Of a stretch of 64,000 nucleotides of DNA, positions 7,996 to 16,887 are shown piece after piece; position 1 is the first letter of the stretch; each line of letters starts with the position of its first letter. Origin of the DNA: Poriferisodalis sp965262965 (GTDB lineage: Bacteria; Actinomycetota; Acidimicrobiia; Acidimicrobiales; Poriferisodalaceae). The stretch lies in contig NZ_OZ253573.1 in the NCBI RefSeq assembly GCF_965262965.1, positions 1,240,001 to 1,304,000 of the forward strand, given 5' to 3'. The notes beneath the pieces are model-generated. The model was given only the letters and a program-made list of their open reading frames with translations. It did not search any database and had not been told where the DNA came from. A program made the translations under genes and the position numbers.

Positions 7996-8982
7996 TTACA
8001 GATCAGGTCGAACCAGAACCCTGCCGGTGGTCTGACGGTTGTGCAGCGCGAGCAAGCCGTCGAGGAGCCCATCGAGGGGCAGCTCCTGGCTGACCAGCGG
8101 GTCCAGGGTGCCATCGGCAACCTGGGGCCAGAGCTCGTCGTAACACTCTTCGAGCACCTCGTCCATGCGTCCCCGGTAGCCACCCATGTGCACGCCGACC
8201 ACCGAGTAGTTCTTGACCAGCAAATGGTTGGCCGGCGCTTGGGGGATCGTGCCGCTGGCGAAGCCCACCACCAACAGCCGGCCTTCCCACGCCACGAGAC
8301 GGCGCGCTACGTCGAAGTACTTGCCGCCGACCGGGTCGTAGATGATGTCGCAGCCCCGACCACCGGTGGCATCCATCACCGACTGGTAGAGGTCGCCGTT
8401 GTCGTAGTCAATGACGGTGTCGGCGCCGAGCTCGCGGCAGGTCTGCACCTTCGCAGCACCGCCCGCGGCCGCGATCACCGTGCATCCCGCAGCTTTGGCC
8501 ATCTGCACAGCGGCCGAGCCGACGCCGCCCGCGGCCGCCAGCACCAGCACCGTCTCGCCAGCCTGCATCTGTCCCCGCCGGTACAACGAGAACCATGCCG
8601 TCCCATAGATGACATTGGCAGCACATGCCGCCGGTATCGAGACGTCGTCGGGCACCCGTCGAGCAGTTGCGCCCTTGATCAGCGCCTCACTGGCGTAACC
8701 GCCCCAGCCACCCGCACCAGAGCCGATGACGCGGTCGCCGACCTTCAGGTCACAATCGGGACCAACTGCGACCACTGTGCCCGAAGCTCCCATGCCGGGC
8801 GTGAACGGCGGATTCGAACGCTCCTGGTAGGTGCCCTGGCAATGCAGGATGTCAGCGAAGTTCAGGTCGGTGGCCTCCACGGTGATACGCGCCTGGCCGG
8901 GCCCAGGGGCGGGCGAGGGATACTCGCCCAGCTCCAGCACGTCCCACGGGTATCCCAGTTCGTTCAGTCGCCACGCTCTCAT
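7996..8982 (-). CDS. NADPH:quinone oxidoreductase-like, MDR superfamily
   Basis: This 328-residue protein is a zinc-free medium-chain dehydrogenase/reductase. The N-terminal GroES-like domain includes VEATDLNFADILHCQGTYQ and PGMGASGTVVAVG. The NADPH-binding Rossmann domain has VLVLAAAGGVGSAAVQMAKA. No structural or catalytic zinc ligands are seen, which fits the quinone oxidoreductase branch. Such enzymes reduce quinones or alpha,beta-unsaturated carbonyl and acyl-CoA compounds. The ATG at 8982 is preceded by AGGGGAT and is preferred over an upstream start at 9012. Confidence 0.82.
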   Translation of the reverse strand: MRAWRLNELGYPWDVLELGEYPSPAPGPGQARITVEATDLNFADILHCQGTYQERSNPPFTPGMGASGTVVAVGPDCDLKVGDRVIGSGAGGWGGYASEALIKGATARRVPDDVSIPAACAANVIYGTAWFSLYRRGQMQAGETVLVLAAAGGVGSAAVQMAKAAGCTVIAAAGGAAKVQTCRELGADTVIDYDNGDLYQSVMDATGGRGCDIIYDPVGGKYFDVARRLVAWEGRLLVVGFASGTIPQAPANHLLVKNYSVVGVHMGGYRGRMDEVLEECYDELWPQVADGTLDPLVSQELPLDGLLDGLLALHNRQTTGRVLVRPDL

Positions 8983-9163
8983 CGGATCCCCTGTCCTCGG
9001 TCGGCTCAACACCTACGGCCCGGCAGCACACCCCCGCCGAACCGGCAGAACCGTACCAACGCGCTGTGACGGTGCGCTGTGCCCCTCACGGCCCACGCCC
9101 CGGGTGCGCCATTGCGCGTACGCTCGTAGCGGCCGTCGACGCCAGCAATCGAGGGGGGACGAG

Positions 9164-10147
9164 ATGGCACTCATCGTCGAACAATCGCCAACGACAGACG
9201 TGATCCCCGTCCTGGACCTGTCGTCGCTGAACGAGACAGCCCCGGACCCGGCGGCCGTCGCAGCGCTCGCCAGCGACCTGCGACGTGCGCTGACCGACGT
9301 GGGGTTCTTCTTCATCGTCAACCATGGCGTGCCATGGGAGATGGTGGAACGGATCTTCGACTCGGCTCGGCAGCTGCACGCACTTCCGCAGCCGACGAAG
9401 GACACAATCCCGATGGGGAAGCTGGTCGGCGGCTACCTCGGCATGGGAGGAGGCACCTCATATGCCTCCGACATCGCCGGACCGGTGCGCAAGCCCAACC
9501 AGAACGAGGCGTTCTTCTGCCACCGGCACGGGTACCACCGCGGCAACCAGTTCCCGCCGCTCGAGGGATTCGCGGCAAGGTGCGAGGCCTATATCAACCA
9601 GGTCATCGCCCTCGGCGCTCGGCTGCTGCCGGTGCTGGCGCAGTCGCTGGACTTGCCGCACGACTGGTTCGTGCCAAACTTCGACTCACCGAGCGTGACG
9701 CTGCGCATGTCGCACTACCCGCCGATGGATTACTCGGACGACGAGTGGGGCCTCGCCCCGCACACTGACAGCTCGGTGTTTACGTTCCTTCCGGCGAACG
9801 AGGTACCGGGTCTGGAGATCCGGCCCGCCGGCCATGACTGGATCAGGCCGCCGCAGCTCGCTGAGTCGTACCTGGTCAACAGCGGCGACATGCTGAAGCG
9901 CTGGACGAATGGCGTGTACCTGTCCACAGCGCACCGGGCTCGCAACCCCACCGACAGTGAGCGGTATGCGGCACCGTTCTTCTACGGCGCCCGGGATGAC
10001 GCCGTGGTCGCGCCAGTGCCCACGACCGTCAGCGACGAGGCGCCGGCTCGCTGGGAGCCGATCACCTACGGCGACTACCAGCGTTGGTTCCTGAACCGGA
10101 ACTACGAAAACGTCACGGGCGAGGCCGTCGGCGAGGCACCCAGCTAG
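9164..10147 (+). CDS. 2-oxoglutarate/Fe(II) oxygenase (isopenicillin N synthase family)
   Basis: This 327-residue protein has the two parts of the family. The N-terminal DIOX_N region includes IPVLDLSSL and VGFFFIVNHGVPWEMVE. The C-terminal jelly-roll core has the iron ligands in LAPHTDSSVFTFL and STAHRARNPT. Family members hydroxylate, desaturate or cyclise small molecules using oxygen and 2-oxoglutarate; the substrate is unknown. A strong GAGGGGGGAC ribosome site precedes the ATG at 9164. It stands alone, with a terminator hairpin directly downstream. Confidence 0.82.
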   Translation: MALIVEQSPTTDVIPVLDLSSLNETAPDPAAVAALASDLRRALTDVGFFFIVNHGVPWEMVERIFDSARQLHALPQPTKDTIPMGKLVGGYLGMGGGTSYASDIAGPVRKPNQNEAFFCHRHGYHRGNQFPPLEGFAARCEAYINQVIALGARLLPVLAQSLDLPHDWFVPNFDSPSVTLRMSHYPPMDYSDDEWGLAPHTDSSVFTFLPANEVPGLEIRPAGHDWIRPPQLAESYLVNSGDMLKRWTNGVYLSTAHRARNPTDSERYAAPFFYGARDDAVVAPVPTTVSDEAPARWEPITYGDYQRWFLNRNYENVTGEAVGEAPS

Positions 10148-10149
10148 AC

Positions 10150-10177
10150 GGCCCGGCGGCCCTGCTGGGCCTCTTTC
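10150..10177. terminator. Intrinsic-type terminator hairpin
   Basis: GGCCCGGC (10150-10157) pairs with GCTGGGCC (10164-10171), with one G-T wobble and a six-base loop, and TCTTT follows. It lies just after the 2OG oxygenase stop codon and before the convergent CoA-transferase gene. Confidence 0.6.
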
Positions 10178-10202
10178 ACAACGTGCGCCACTCCGAAGCG
10201 AA

Positions 10203-12674
10203 CTATTCGAGCACGCCGGCGACGGCCAACTCGGTAATGCGATCGGCGTCGTAGCCCAGCAGCTGCTCGAGGACGACGAAGGTGTGCTCGCCGTACGTCG
10301 GCCCACCGTGGCTGATGCCGTCGCTGCTTCGTGACATCGCAAATCGGGTGCCTTCAACCCACATCGTGCCGTTCGCGCCATGCGCCACCTCGCGGAAGTG
10401 GCGCCGGTGGGCAAGCTGCGGGTCGGCAGCCATCATTGCGGAATCCGCCACTGCGTGCGCCGGAACGCCAGCCGCTTGCAGCTCCGAATGCGCTTCAACA
10501 GCGTCGCGCTCCGACGTCCACGCGGTGACGAGCCCGGCGATTTCGTCGGCCCGTTCACGACGCTCTCCGACGCCGAGACCAGCGAGACCCTCCGCGCCGA
10601 TGACCCCGCACAGTGCCTGCCACTGCTCGTCGCTCTCGCAAGCCACGGCGATCCAGCGATCCTCGCCTGTCGCCGCGAACACCCCATGGGGCGACATCGA
10701 CGGATGATCGTTGCCAAGCTTGGCCGGCATGCGTTCGTTGACGCTGTAGTCGAGGACCGCCGGCGCCAGAAATTTCATCGACGCTTCGGCTTGGGACATG
10801 TCGATGTACTGGCCCTCGCCGGTTCGGTCTCGATGTTCCAGCGCCGCGAGCAAGACCGCGCTCAGGAACTTCGGCGACACATAGTCGGTGTAGGCACCGA
10901 ACACGCCCGCCGGGTCGCGATCGGGCCAGCCGGTCATCTCGTAGAAGCCCGACAACGACGCGCCCATCGTGCCGAAGCCGGCCAGCGACGACAGCGGACC
11001 GCTCTGTCCGAACAGGCAGCTCGACGCCATGATGATGTCGGGCTTGACCTCGCACAGGTCTTGGTAGGACAGGCTCAGTTCCCGCAGGGCGCGGGGCGAG
11101 AACGATTCGCACACCACATCGGCCCAACGCACCAGATCCAAGATGAGGTCACGGCTCTCGGGCTTGGAGATGTCGATGGTGATGCCGAGCTTCCCGGCAT
11201 TCATGTTCTGGTAGAGGCCGCCGTTTTCTGCGCCCGCCTCGTCATTGAGGAACGGCTGGATGGTGCGTGCCGCTTCCACCTTGTGCGAGGACTCGACACG
11301 GACCACCGTGGCGCCCCAGTCGGCCAGCACTCGAGTCGAGCCAGGTCCGGCCATCACCCACATGAAGTCCAGGATCTTGACGTCCGCAAGCGGCAGCGCC
11401 GGATCGCGGTGGCTCGCCGCGGCAGCGGATACAAGCTCGTCGGACACCAGCTCATGGGACACCGGGGCGACCGCCACCGGTGCAGCGTCGAGTTCTGCGA
11501 GCACCTCGGCGGTGTGCTGGCCTAGCGACGGCGGCGGTGTCGAGATGTCGAGCGGCGTCGCGCTGAGCTGAGCCATCGGTCCCGGATAGCGCACCGAGTC
11601 GAGCCCCCCGGTGGCAATGTCTCGCCAGAAATCCCGTTCGGCATATTGGGGCGAGTCGACCACCTCGGCGACCGTCGAGATCGGCACGATGAGCAGCCGG
11701 TGCTCCAGTGATGCTTCGAGAAGCTCGGCCTTGGTGCGCGTGGCCGTGAAATCGGCCGCGACCTGCTGAATCCGGTCGTACTCGGTGATCGGGATACGCC
11801 CGGTGATCACACCCTCAACGAAGTGGATCCAATCAATCTCGAGATCGCTGTCAGCACAGCCGCCTTGAGGGTGCATCCACTCGAACAGCCGCGCCCCGAA
11901 CGGACCGATGGACTCGCCGAACAAGATCGTCGCCGAGACGAAGCCGTCGGCGGCTGGTGATCGCAAACGGACTCGGAATGGCCCCAGCCGTGCACCGCCG
12001 CTCATGCGCAGCAGCTCGGGCGAGTTGTAGAGGTGACACAGCGTCGCGGACTGCGTGGCCTGGGTGACTGCCTGTTGCACGCTCGTGTCGATGTGCTGGC
12101 CTTGCCCGGAACGCTTGCGCTCACGCAGGGCGACAAGCGATGCCACCGCCGCTTCCGCCGAGGCGTGCAAGAAGCACTGGTCGAGGGGAATGCGCAGTGG
12201 CGCACGATCCTCGTCGCCGACGACGTTGGAGAGCATGCCTGCAGCGGAGACGATCAGGTCGGTCGCAGCCCAGTCGGCCTTGGGGCCGTTCTGGCCGAAC
12301 GGTGTGATCGACGCGTACACGAGCGCCGGATTGACCGCAGCGAGATCGTCCGGTCCGAGACCTCGGGCCGCCATGGCACCTGGCGCATCGGACTCGATGA
12401 GCACGTCGGCGCTCGCTGCGAGTCGTCGCAGACTCTCTTGACCCCCTGGATCGTCGAGATCCAGCACCATGCTGCGCTTGCCCCGGTTGTACGACCAGAA
12501 CCACAGCGACGACTCGGGATCGCCTTCCCGGCCTTCGACAAACGGCCCGACATTGCGTGCCCGGGAGCCGCCAGGCGGCTCGACCAGGACAACATCCGCG
12601 CCCAGGTCGGCCAGCATTCCGCCCGCCAGCTGACCTCGATGATCCGACAGGTCGAGTACTCGGCAGTCCAGCAC
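10203..12674 (-). CDS. Tandem (two-domain) CaiB/BaiF CoA-transferase family protein
   Basis: At 823 residues this is twice the usual length: two complete class-III CoA-transferase domains are joined in one chain, at about residues 1-390 and 430-823. Domain 1 has CRVLDLSDHRGQLAGGMLAD and LVYASITPFGQNGP. Domain 2 has VKILDFMWVMAGPGSTRVLA and IIMASSCLFGQSGP. At the position of the catalytic aspartate of formyl-CoA transferase, domain 1 has Gln201 (SVQQAV) and domain 2 has Glu630 (SQAEAS). Domain 1 may therefore be structural or regulatory and domain 2 active through glutamate; this is inference. Class-III enzymes normally form interlocked dimers, and the fusion may build a heterodimer-like unit. 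The reaction would move CoA between carboxylic acids. Confidence 0.85.
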   Translation of the reverse strand: MLDCRVLDLSDHRGQLAGGMLADLGADVVLVEPPGGSRARNVGPFVEGREGDPESSLWFWSYNRGKRSMVLDLDDPGGQESLRRLAASADVLIESDAPGAMAARGLGPDDLAAVNPALVYASITPFGQNGPKADWAATDLIVSAAGMLSNVVGDEDRAPLRIPLDQCFLHASAEAAVASLVALRERKRSGQGQHIDTSVQQAVTQATQSATLCHLYNSPELLRMSGGARLGPFRVRLRSPAADGFVSATILFGESIGPFGARLFEWMHPQGGCADSDLEIDWIHFVEGVITGRIPITEYDRIQQVAADFTATRTKAELLEASLEHRLLIVPISTVAEVVDSPQYAERDFWRDIATGGLDSVRYPGPMAQLSATPLDISTPPPSLGQHTAEVLAELDAAPVAVAPVSHELVSDELVSAAAASHRDPALPLADVKILDFMWVMAGPGSTRVLADWGATVVRVESSHKVEAARTIQPFLNDEAGAENGGLYQNMNAGKLGITIDISKPESRDLILDLVRWADVVCESFSPRALRELSLSYQDLCEVKPDIIMASSCLFGQSGPLSSLAGFGTMGASLSGFYEMTGWPDRDPAGVFGAYTDYVSPKFLSAVLLAALEHRDRTGEGQYIDMSQAEASMKFLAPAVLDYSVNERMPAKLGNDHPSMSPHGVFAATGEDRWIAVACESDEQWQALCGVIGAEGLAGLGVGERRERADEIAGLVTAWTSERDAVEAHSELQAAGVPAHAVADSAMMAADPQLAHRRHFREVAHGANGTMWVEGTRFAMSRSSDGISHGGPTYGEHTFVVLEQLLGYDADRITELAVAGVLE

Positions 12675-12779
12675 TGAAGCCCCTTTCCCCCGCTTCGTGG
12701 GGTTTCGTCGTGTGCGCGCCGAACCTAGTTGGCCGCTGTAACGGCACCGGCCGTCGGCCGCATCGACCCGGGGCGGGGC

Positions 12780-13466
12780 TCACCGGCGCAGCACCGCTTG
12801 GGCCTCGGCGACGAGGAGCGAGACCGGCGTGGAGACCACGACCGGCCCGACAACTCCGCTGAGGCCCGTGCTGGACGTCCATCGAATCGTCCAGACCGCT
12901 TGCACTGCGGCGCGATAACGCCCGCCCGCCGTTGCCGTCGAAGCTCTCTGGAATACGTGGCTGCACAGTGAACGGCTTCCCGGCACCAGCCACGGCGAGC
13001 CCGGTCCGGGGCAGGTCACCGGTGGCGAGCCATCGCCGGGCAGCAGCTGCAGGGCGATTGGCGTGGCAACGAGCGTCACGACGACTCCGCCTGCAGCCAC
13101 GATTCGCACGATCGGGCGCCACTGGAACGCGGGCACCCAGAACCAGGTGTCGATGCCGACCAGCGTTCGAACGCGCGCTGCAGGGGGCGCGAAGCGCGGC
13201 ACAGGACGAGGCAGTGACAGCGACCGCAGTGCTCGGTTGGTGGCCACGCCCACCTCGCCCCGCCGGTGTTCGGGATCGCGGCTTGTGACCGAGATCTCCA
13301 GGTCAGCCAGCACTGGGTCACGGGCGGCGGATTGTTCCGAGATGCCGGTGCCCGAGCCGACGACGGACACAATCGTCGGCTCCCAAGCTCCCGCTGGATG
13401 CGCGGTTCCAAGGAGCCCGATTGCAAGGCTCACTGACAATGCACGAAAGACTGTGATGTTTCTCAT
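12780..13466 (-). CDS. Secreted protein with PKD-like core, actinobacterial family of unknown function
   Basis: This 228-residue protein starts with a signal peptide (MRNITVFRALSVSLAIGLLG then TAHPAGAW). The core TLVGIDTWFWVP, a beta-rich stretch, LLPGDGSPPVTCPGPG, a second cysteine in SLCSHVF and AVWTIRWTS recalls a family of exported PKD-like proteins found widely in Actinobacteria, where the two cysteines probably form a disulfide. The function is unknown. The ATG at 13466 was chosen because it places the signal peptide at the N-terminus; an open frame extends upstream. Confidence 0.65.
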   Translation of the reverse strand: MRNITVFRALSVSLAIGLLGTAHPAGAWEPTIVSVVGSGTGISEQSAARDPVLADLEISVTSRDPEHRRGEVGVATNRALRSLSLPRPVPRFAPPAARVRTLVGIDTWFWVPAFQWRPIVRIVAAGGVVVTLVATPIALQLLPGDGSPPVTCPGPGSPWLVPGSRSLCSHVFQRASTATAGGRYRAAVQAVWTIRWTSSTGLSGVVGPVVVSTPVSLLVAEAQAVLRR

Positions 13467-13582
13467 CAGCACAACGTCGTGCCGTCGCGGCCACCCCGCA
13501 AGCGGTTTTCCGCACACCGGCGAACTAGGTTGCGCGACCACGTTTTGGGTCACGTCTACGCCACAACAGGAGGGCCGGGAAT

Positions 13583-15055
13583 ATGTCAGCGCATGACACA
13601 GACTTCGCATACGAGAGCACGCGCCGAACGGCCGCTGCCATTGCCGCGAAGGAGGTTTCGTCCCGCGAGTTGCTCGACGCAGCGCTGGCCCGAGTGGGTC
13701 GGCTGGACGGTCCGGTCAACGCCGTCGTTGCGCTGGATGCCGATCGTGCCCGAGCAGCCGCCGACGCGGCCGATGCCGCCGTCGCGCGCGGCGACGGGCT
13801 GGGTCCGCTGCACGGTGTGCCGATCACGATCAAGGACTCGTTCCAGACCGAGGGTCTCGTCACGACGTCCGGAGCGCCCGAGCTGGCCGATTTCGTGCCC
13901 GAGCGCGACGCCGATCCCGTCGCTCGCTACAAGGCCGCCGGCGCCGTCGTGTTCGCCAAGACCAACCTGCCGATCTGGGCGGGCGACGCGCAGTCGTACA
14001 ACAAGGTGTACGGAACCACGGGCAACCCTTACAACATCGAGCACACCCCGGGCGGCTCGTCGGGCGGTTCGGGCGCAGCGCTCGCGGCCGGCTACACGCC
14101 GCTGGAACTCGGCTCCGACATCGGCGGCTCCATCCGGATCCCGTCCCACTGGTCGGGCGTGTGCGGGCACAAGCCCAGCTATGGCGTCGTTTCGGCGCTT
14201 GGGCAGATTCCGGGCATGCCGGGCACGCTGAGCCAGGCCGACATCGCTGTCGCCGGCCCGATGGCCCGCGACGTGGACGACCTCGAAATGGCGCTCGAGG
14301 TGCTCGCCGGACCGGATGCGTGGAACTCCAAGGCCTATTCGCTGGATCTGCCGCCTGCCCGCCATAGCGACATCTCAAGCTTCCGCGTGGCGGTATGGCT
14401 GGATGAAGAGTCCTGCCCCATCGACACTCAGTACCGGGATCTGCTGCTGGGCGCGGCGAGCGCTCTCGAGGGCGCGGGCGCGACGGTCGACACGGAGGCT
14501 CGACCTGCGTTCACCTTCGACAAAGCAGTCGACACGTTCTTGCACCTGCTGTCCGCGGCCGAAGCCGGCACCTGGACGCTCTCCGAACTCGAAGAGATCG
14601 CCTCATCCGACGACGCCCCCGACGGCGATCTCGGCATCTGGTACGCGGCGCTTCGCCACCGCGAGTGGCTGAGCTGGCACGAACGCCGGCTGCAGCAGCG
14701 CAAGCGCTGGGAAGAGTTCTTCGCCGACTGGGATGTCGTGCTGCTGCCGGTGACGCCGACAGCCGCTGTCCGACACGACCACAGCCGTCCGGCGACCAAG
14801 CGCACGATCGCCGTCAACGGCGAGAGCCGCCCCTATTTCGACATCATCAAGTGGATGGGGCTCACGGGCGTGTCGTGGCTGCCCGCCACGGTGGTGCCGG
14901 TCGGCATGGTGCCCGCCGGCGACGGTGACACAGGGGGTGATCTGCCGGTCGGCGTGCAGATCGCAGGCCCGTTCCTCGAGGACCGCACCACACTGGCCGT
15001 CGGCCGCTTCTTGCAGCAGGCGCTCGGCGGATTCACCCGCCCCGACGGCTTCTAG
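13583..15055 (+). CDS. Amidase (amidase-signature family)
   Basis: This 490-residue hydrolase carries the full amidase signature. The Ser-cisSer-Lys triad is visible as K84 (ITIKDSF), S159 (GGSSGGSG) and S183 (GSDIGGSIR). The family hydrolyses C-N bonds of amides, nitrile-derived amides or carbamoyl compounds; substrate specificity cannot be inferred. CAGGAGGG precedes the ATG. It is followed on the same strand by a shortened alpha/beta hydrolase and a CoA-transferase, a plausible operon that would release a carboxylate and transfer it to CoA. Confidence 0.88.
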   Translation: MSAHDTDFAYESTRRTAAAIAAKEVSSRELLDAALARVGRLDGPVNAVVALDADRARAAADAADAAVARGDGLGPLHGVPITIKDSFQTEGLVTTSGAPELADFVPERDADPVARYKAAGAVVFAKTNLPIWAGDAQSYNKVYGTTGNPYNIEHTPGGSSGGSGAALAAGYTPLELGSDIGGSIRIPSHWSGVCGHKPSYGVVSALGQIPGMPGTLSQADIAVAGPMARDVDDLEMALEVLAGPDAWNSKAYSLDLPPARHSDISSFRVAVWLDEESCPIDTQYRDLLLGAASALEGAGATVDTEARPAFTFDKAVDTFLHLLSAAEAGTWTLSELEEIASSDDAPDGDLGIWYAALRHREWLSWHERRLQQRKRWEEFFADWDVVLLPVTPTAAVRHDHSRPATKRTIAVNGESRPYFDIIKWMGLTGVSWLPATVVPVGMVPAGDGDTGGDLPVGVQIAGPFLEDRTTLAVGRFLQQALGGFTRPDGF

Positions 15056-15127
15056 CCGGCCGCCGAAGCCAACCCGATCACTGACAAGACGCATCGCACC
15101 GCGGACGCTGGTGATTCTCGACGCGCG

Positions 15128-15655
15128 ATGAGTGCTGACACCGAGAAGCTCCACACTGTCGTTCACGACGGCAACGGCCCACCCGCGCTGATCGTGCACG
15201 GAGCGCTCGGCAGTCGTTCGTACTGGAACGACAACGTCGCAGCGCTCGCGGAGGTCTGCCAGCCGGTGGTGATCGAGTTGTGGGGCCACGGCCGATCGCC
15301 GAGTCCCGCCGACACGAATCGGTACCGGCCCAGCGGCTACGTCGCCGAGTTCGAGCGGATTCGCTGCGAGCTCGGCACCAGCCAGGTCTGGGTGATCGGC
15401 CAGTCGATGGGCGCTGCGTGGGTGTTGCACTACGTGCTGGCGAACCCCGAGCGAGTCATCGACGCTGTGCTCACCAACGACACCGAGGAGGGTCGCTTCC
15501 AGCGCCTGTTGCCGACGGTGCGGCTGATCCCGGGTGTCGAGATCGCTGATGTGCCGGCCTCGCACGCGGTGAACGCGCAGGATCCGGCAGGCTGGAACTC
15601 AGCTACGACGTCGTTCATGCGGCATCACCGTTCGGGAACGTCCCGGACGCACTGA
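15128..15655 (+). CDS. Alpha/beta hydrolase with internal deletion
   Basis: This 175-residue protein is about 80 to 100 residues shorter than normal. It keeps the N-terminal strand and oxyanion region (ALIVHGALGSRSYW), the nucleophile elbow GQSMGAAW, and a C-terminal segment VPASHAVNAQDPAGWN that holds the usual catalytic histidine. The lid and the strand carrying the catalytic acid are missing between VLTNDTEEG and IPGVEIADV. The frame is maintained, so it looks like an in-frame internal deletion and may be inactive. It ends 11 bases before the next CoA-transferase gene. Confidence 0.65.
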   Translation: MSADTEKLHTVVHDGNGPPALIVHGALGSRSYWNDNVAALAEVCQPVVIELWGHGRSPSPADTNRYRPSGYVAEFERIRCELGTSQVWVIGQSMGAAWVLHYVLANPERVIDAVLTNDTEEGRFQRLLPTVRLIPGVEIADVPASHAVNAQDPAGWNSATTSFMRHHRSGTSRTH

Positions 15656-15666
15656 GGGAGACACCA

Positions 15667-16830
15667 ATGGGCACGGGACCGCTAGAGGGCATCACGGTGG
15701 TGGACGTCTCCAGCGCCGTCGCGGGAGCGTGGGTGTCGTCGCACCTCGCCGAGATGGGTGCCGATGTCGTGCTTATCGAGAAGGTCGGCACCCCCGATGT
15801 GATGCGGCTCACAGGTGCGATCATCGGCGACCAGTCGGGCTGCTGGGTGCAGATGCACCGCAACAAGCGCGGCATGGACCTCGACATTCGCGATCCGCGC
15901 GGCCACGAAATCCTGATGCAGCTCGTCGAACGCGCCGACGTGTTCGTGCAGAACTTCCGGCCCGGTGTCGCCGAGCGCTTGCGCATCGCATGGGACGATC
16001 TGAGCGAGATCAATCCCGAGCTCGTGTACCTGTCAGTGTCGGGCTTCGGCCCCGACGGTCCGTACGCGCACCGCCCGGTCTATGACCCCATCATCCAGTC
16101 GCTGACGGGCATGGCCGAGGCGCAGAACGGCGACTTCGTGAAGGCCGTCGTGGCCGACAAGACCGCGGCCATGACGGGTGCCAACGCAGTGCTCGGCGCG
16201 CTCCTCGCCCGAGCGAACGGCGCTGGCGGTCAGCACATCGAGGTGAACCTGCTCGACTCGATGCTGTCGTGGATGTGGCTCGAGGTCTTTTGGAACGAAT
16301 CCGTCCCCGACGCCCAGCCCACGCCGACCTACAGCGAGTGGTACAGCCCATGGAAGACGGCCGACGGCTGGGTCGCTGCGAACTGGGTCAATATGGGCCA
16401 GTACGCCCGCGCCTGCGCCGCGCTCGGCGCCCCGCACCTCGCGGACGACCCCCGTTTCGCCACCCGCGCCGCACGGCTGCAGAACTCCGACGCTCAACGC
16501 GAGGAATTTGCGAAGCTGCTCGTCGAGCTCACCACGGCCGAGGCACTCGAAGCACTTGAGGCAGCCGATGTGCCGTGTGCACCTGTGCTGGACCGCAGCG
16601 AGATCTTCGACGACCCGCAGGTGCGTCACAACGGCACCATCGTCGAACACGAGCACCCGACCGCGGGCCACATCCGCACCACCCGGTTCCCGGCACGGTT
16701 CAGCAAGACGCCCACCCAGCTGGAACGCCTGGCGCCAGGCAAGGGCGAGCACACCGACGAAGTCCTCGCTGAGCTGGGCTGCTCGACCGATGCCATCGCC
16801 GCGCTACGCGCCGATGGCATCGTCGCCTGA
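15667..16830 (+). CDS. CaiB/BaiF family CoA-transferase
   Basis: This 387-residue protein is a single-domain class-III CoA-transferase. It shows ITVVDVSSAVAGAWVSSHLA, GADVVLIEKVG, FVQNFRPGVAERL and LSVSGFGPDGPY. The catalytic aspartate is retained at residue 197 in VNLLDSMLSW. It would exchange CoA between acyl donors and acceptors, or act as an acyl-CoA racemase-like enzyme. It follows an amidase and a damaged hydrolase gene, suggesting that the acid product of the amidase is activated by CoA transfer. Confidence 0.88.
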   Translation: MGTGPLEGITVVDVSSAVAGAWVSSHLAEMGADVVLIEKVGTPDVMRLTGAIIGDQSGCWVQMHRNKRGMDLDIRDPRGHEILMQLVERADVFVQNFRPGVAERLRIAWDDLSEINPELVYLSVSGFGPDGPYAHRPVYDPIIQSLTGMAEAQNGDFVKAVVADKTAAMTGANAVLGALLARANGAGGQHIEVNLLDSMLSWMWLEVFWNESVPDAQPTPTYSEWYSPWKTADGWVAANWVNMGQYARACAALGAPHLADDPRFATRAARLQNSDAQREEFAKLLVELTTAEALEALEAADVPCAPVLDRSEIFDDPQVRHNGTIVEHEHPTAGHIRTTRFPARFSKTPTQLERLAPGKGEHTDEVLAELGCSTDAIAALRADGIVA

Positions 16831-16887
16831 GCGCCAGAGGCGCGCACACCTGCTGGTGCCTGCCGTCCATCGGTGCGGCAGACGTCG

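Noticed and set aside
15128..15655. Treating the short hydrolase as simply truncated at the C-terminus
   Set aside because: The last 40 residues match the normal end of the family with the catalytic histidine, so an internal deletion explains it better.
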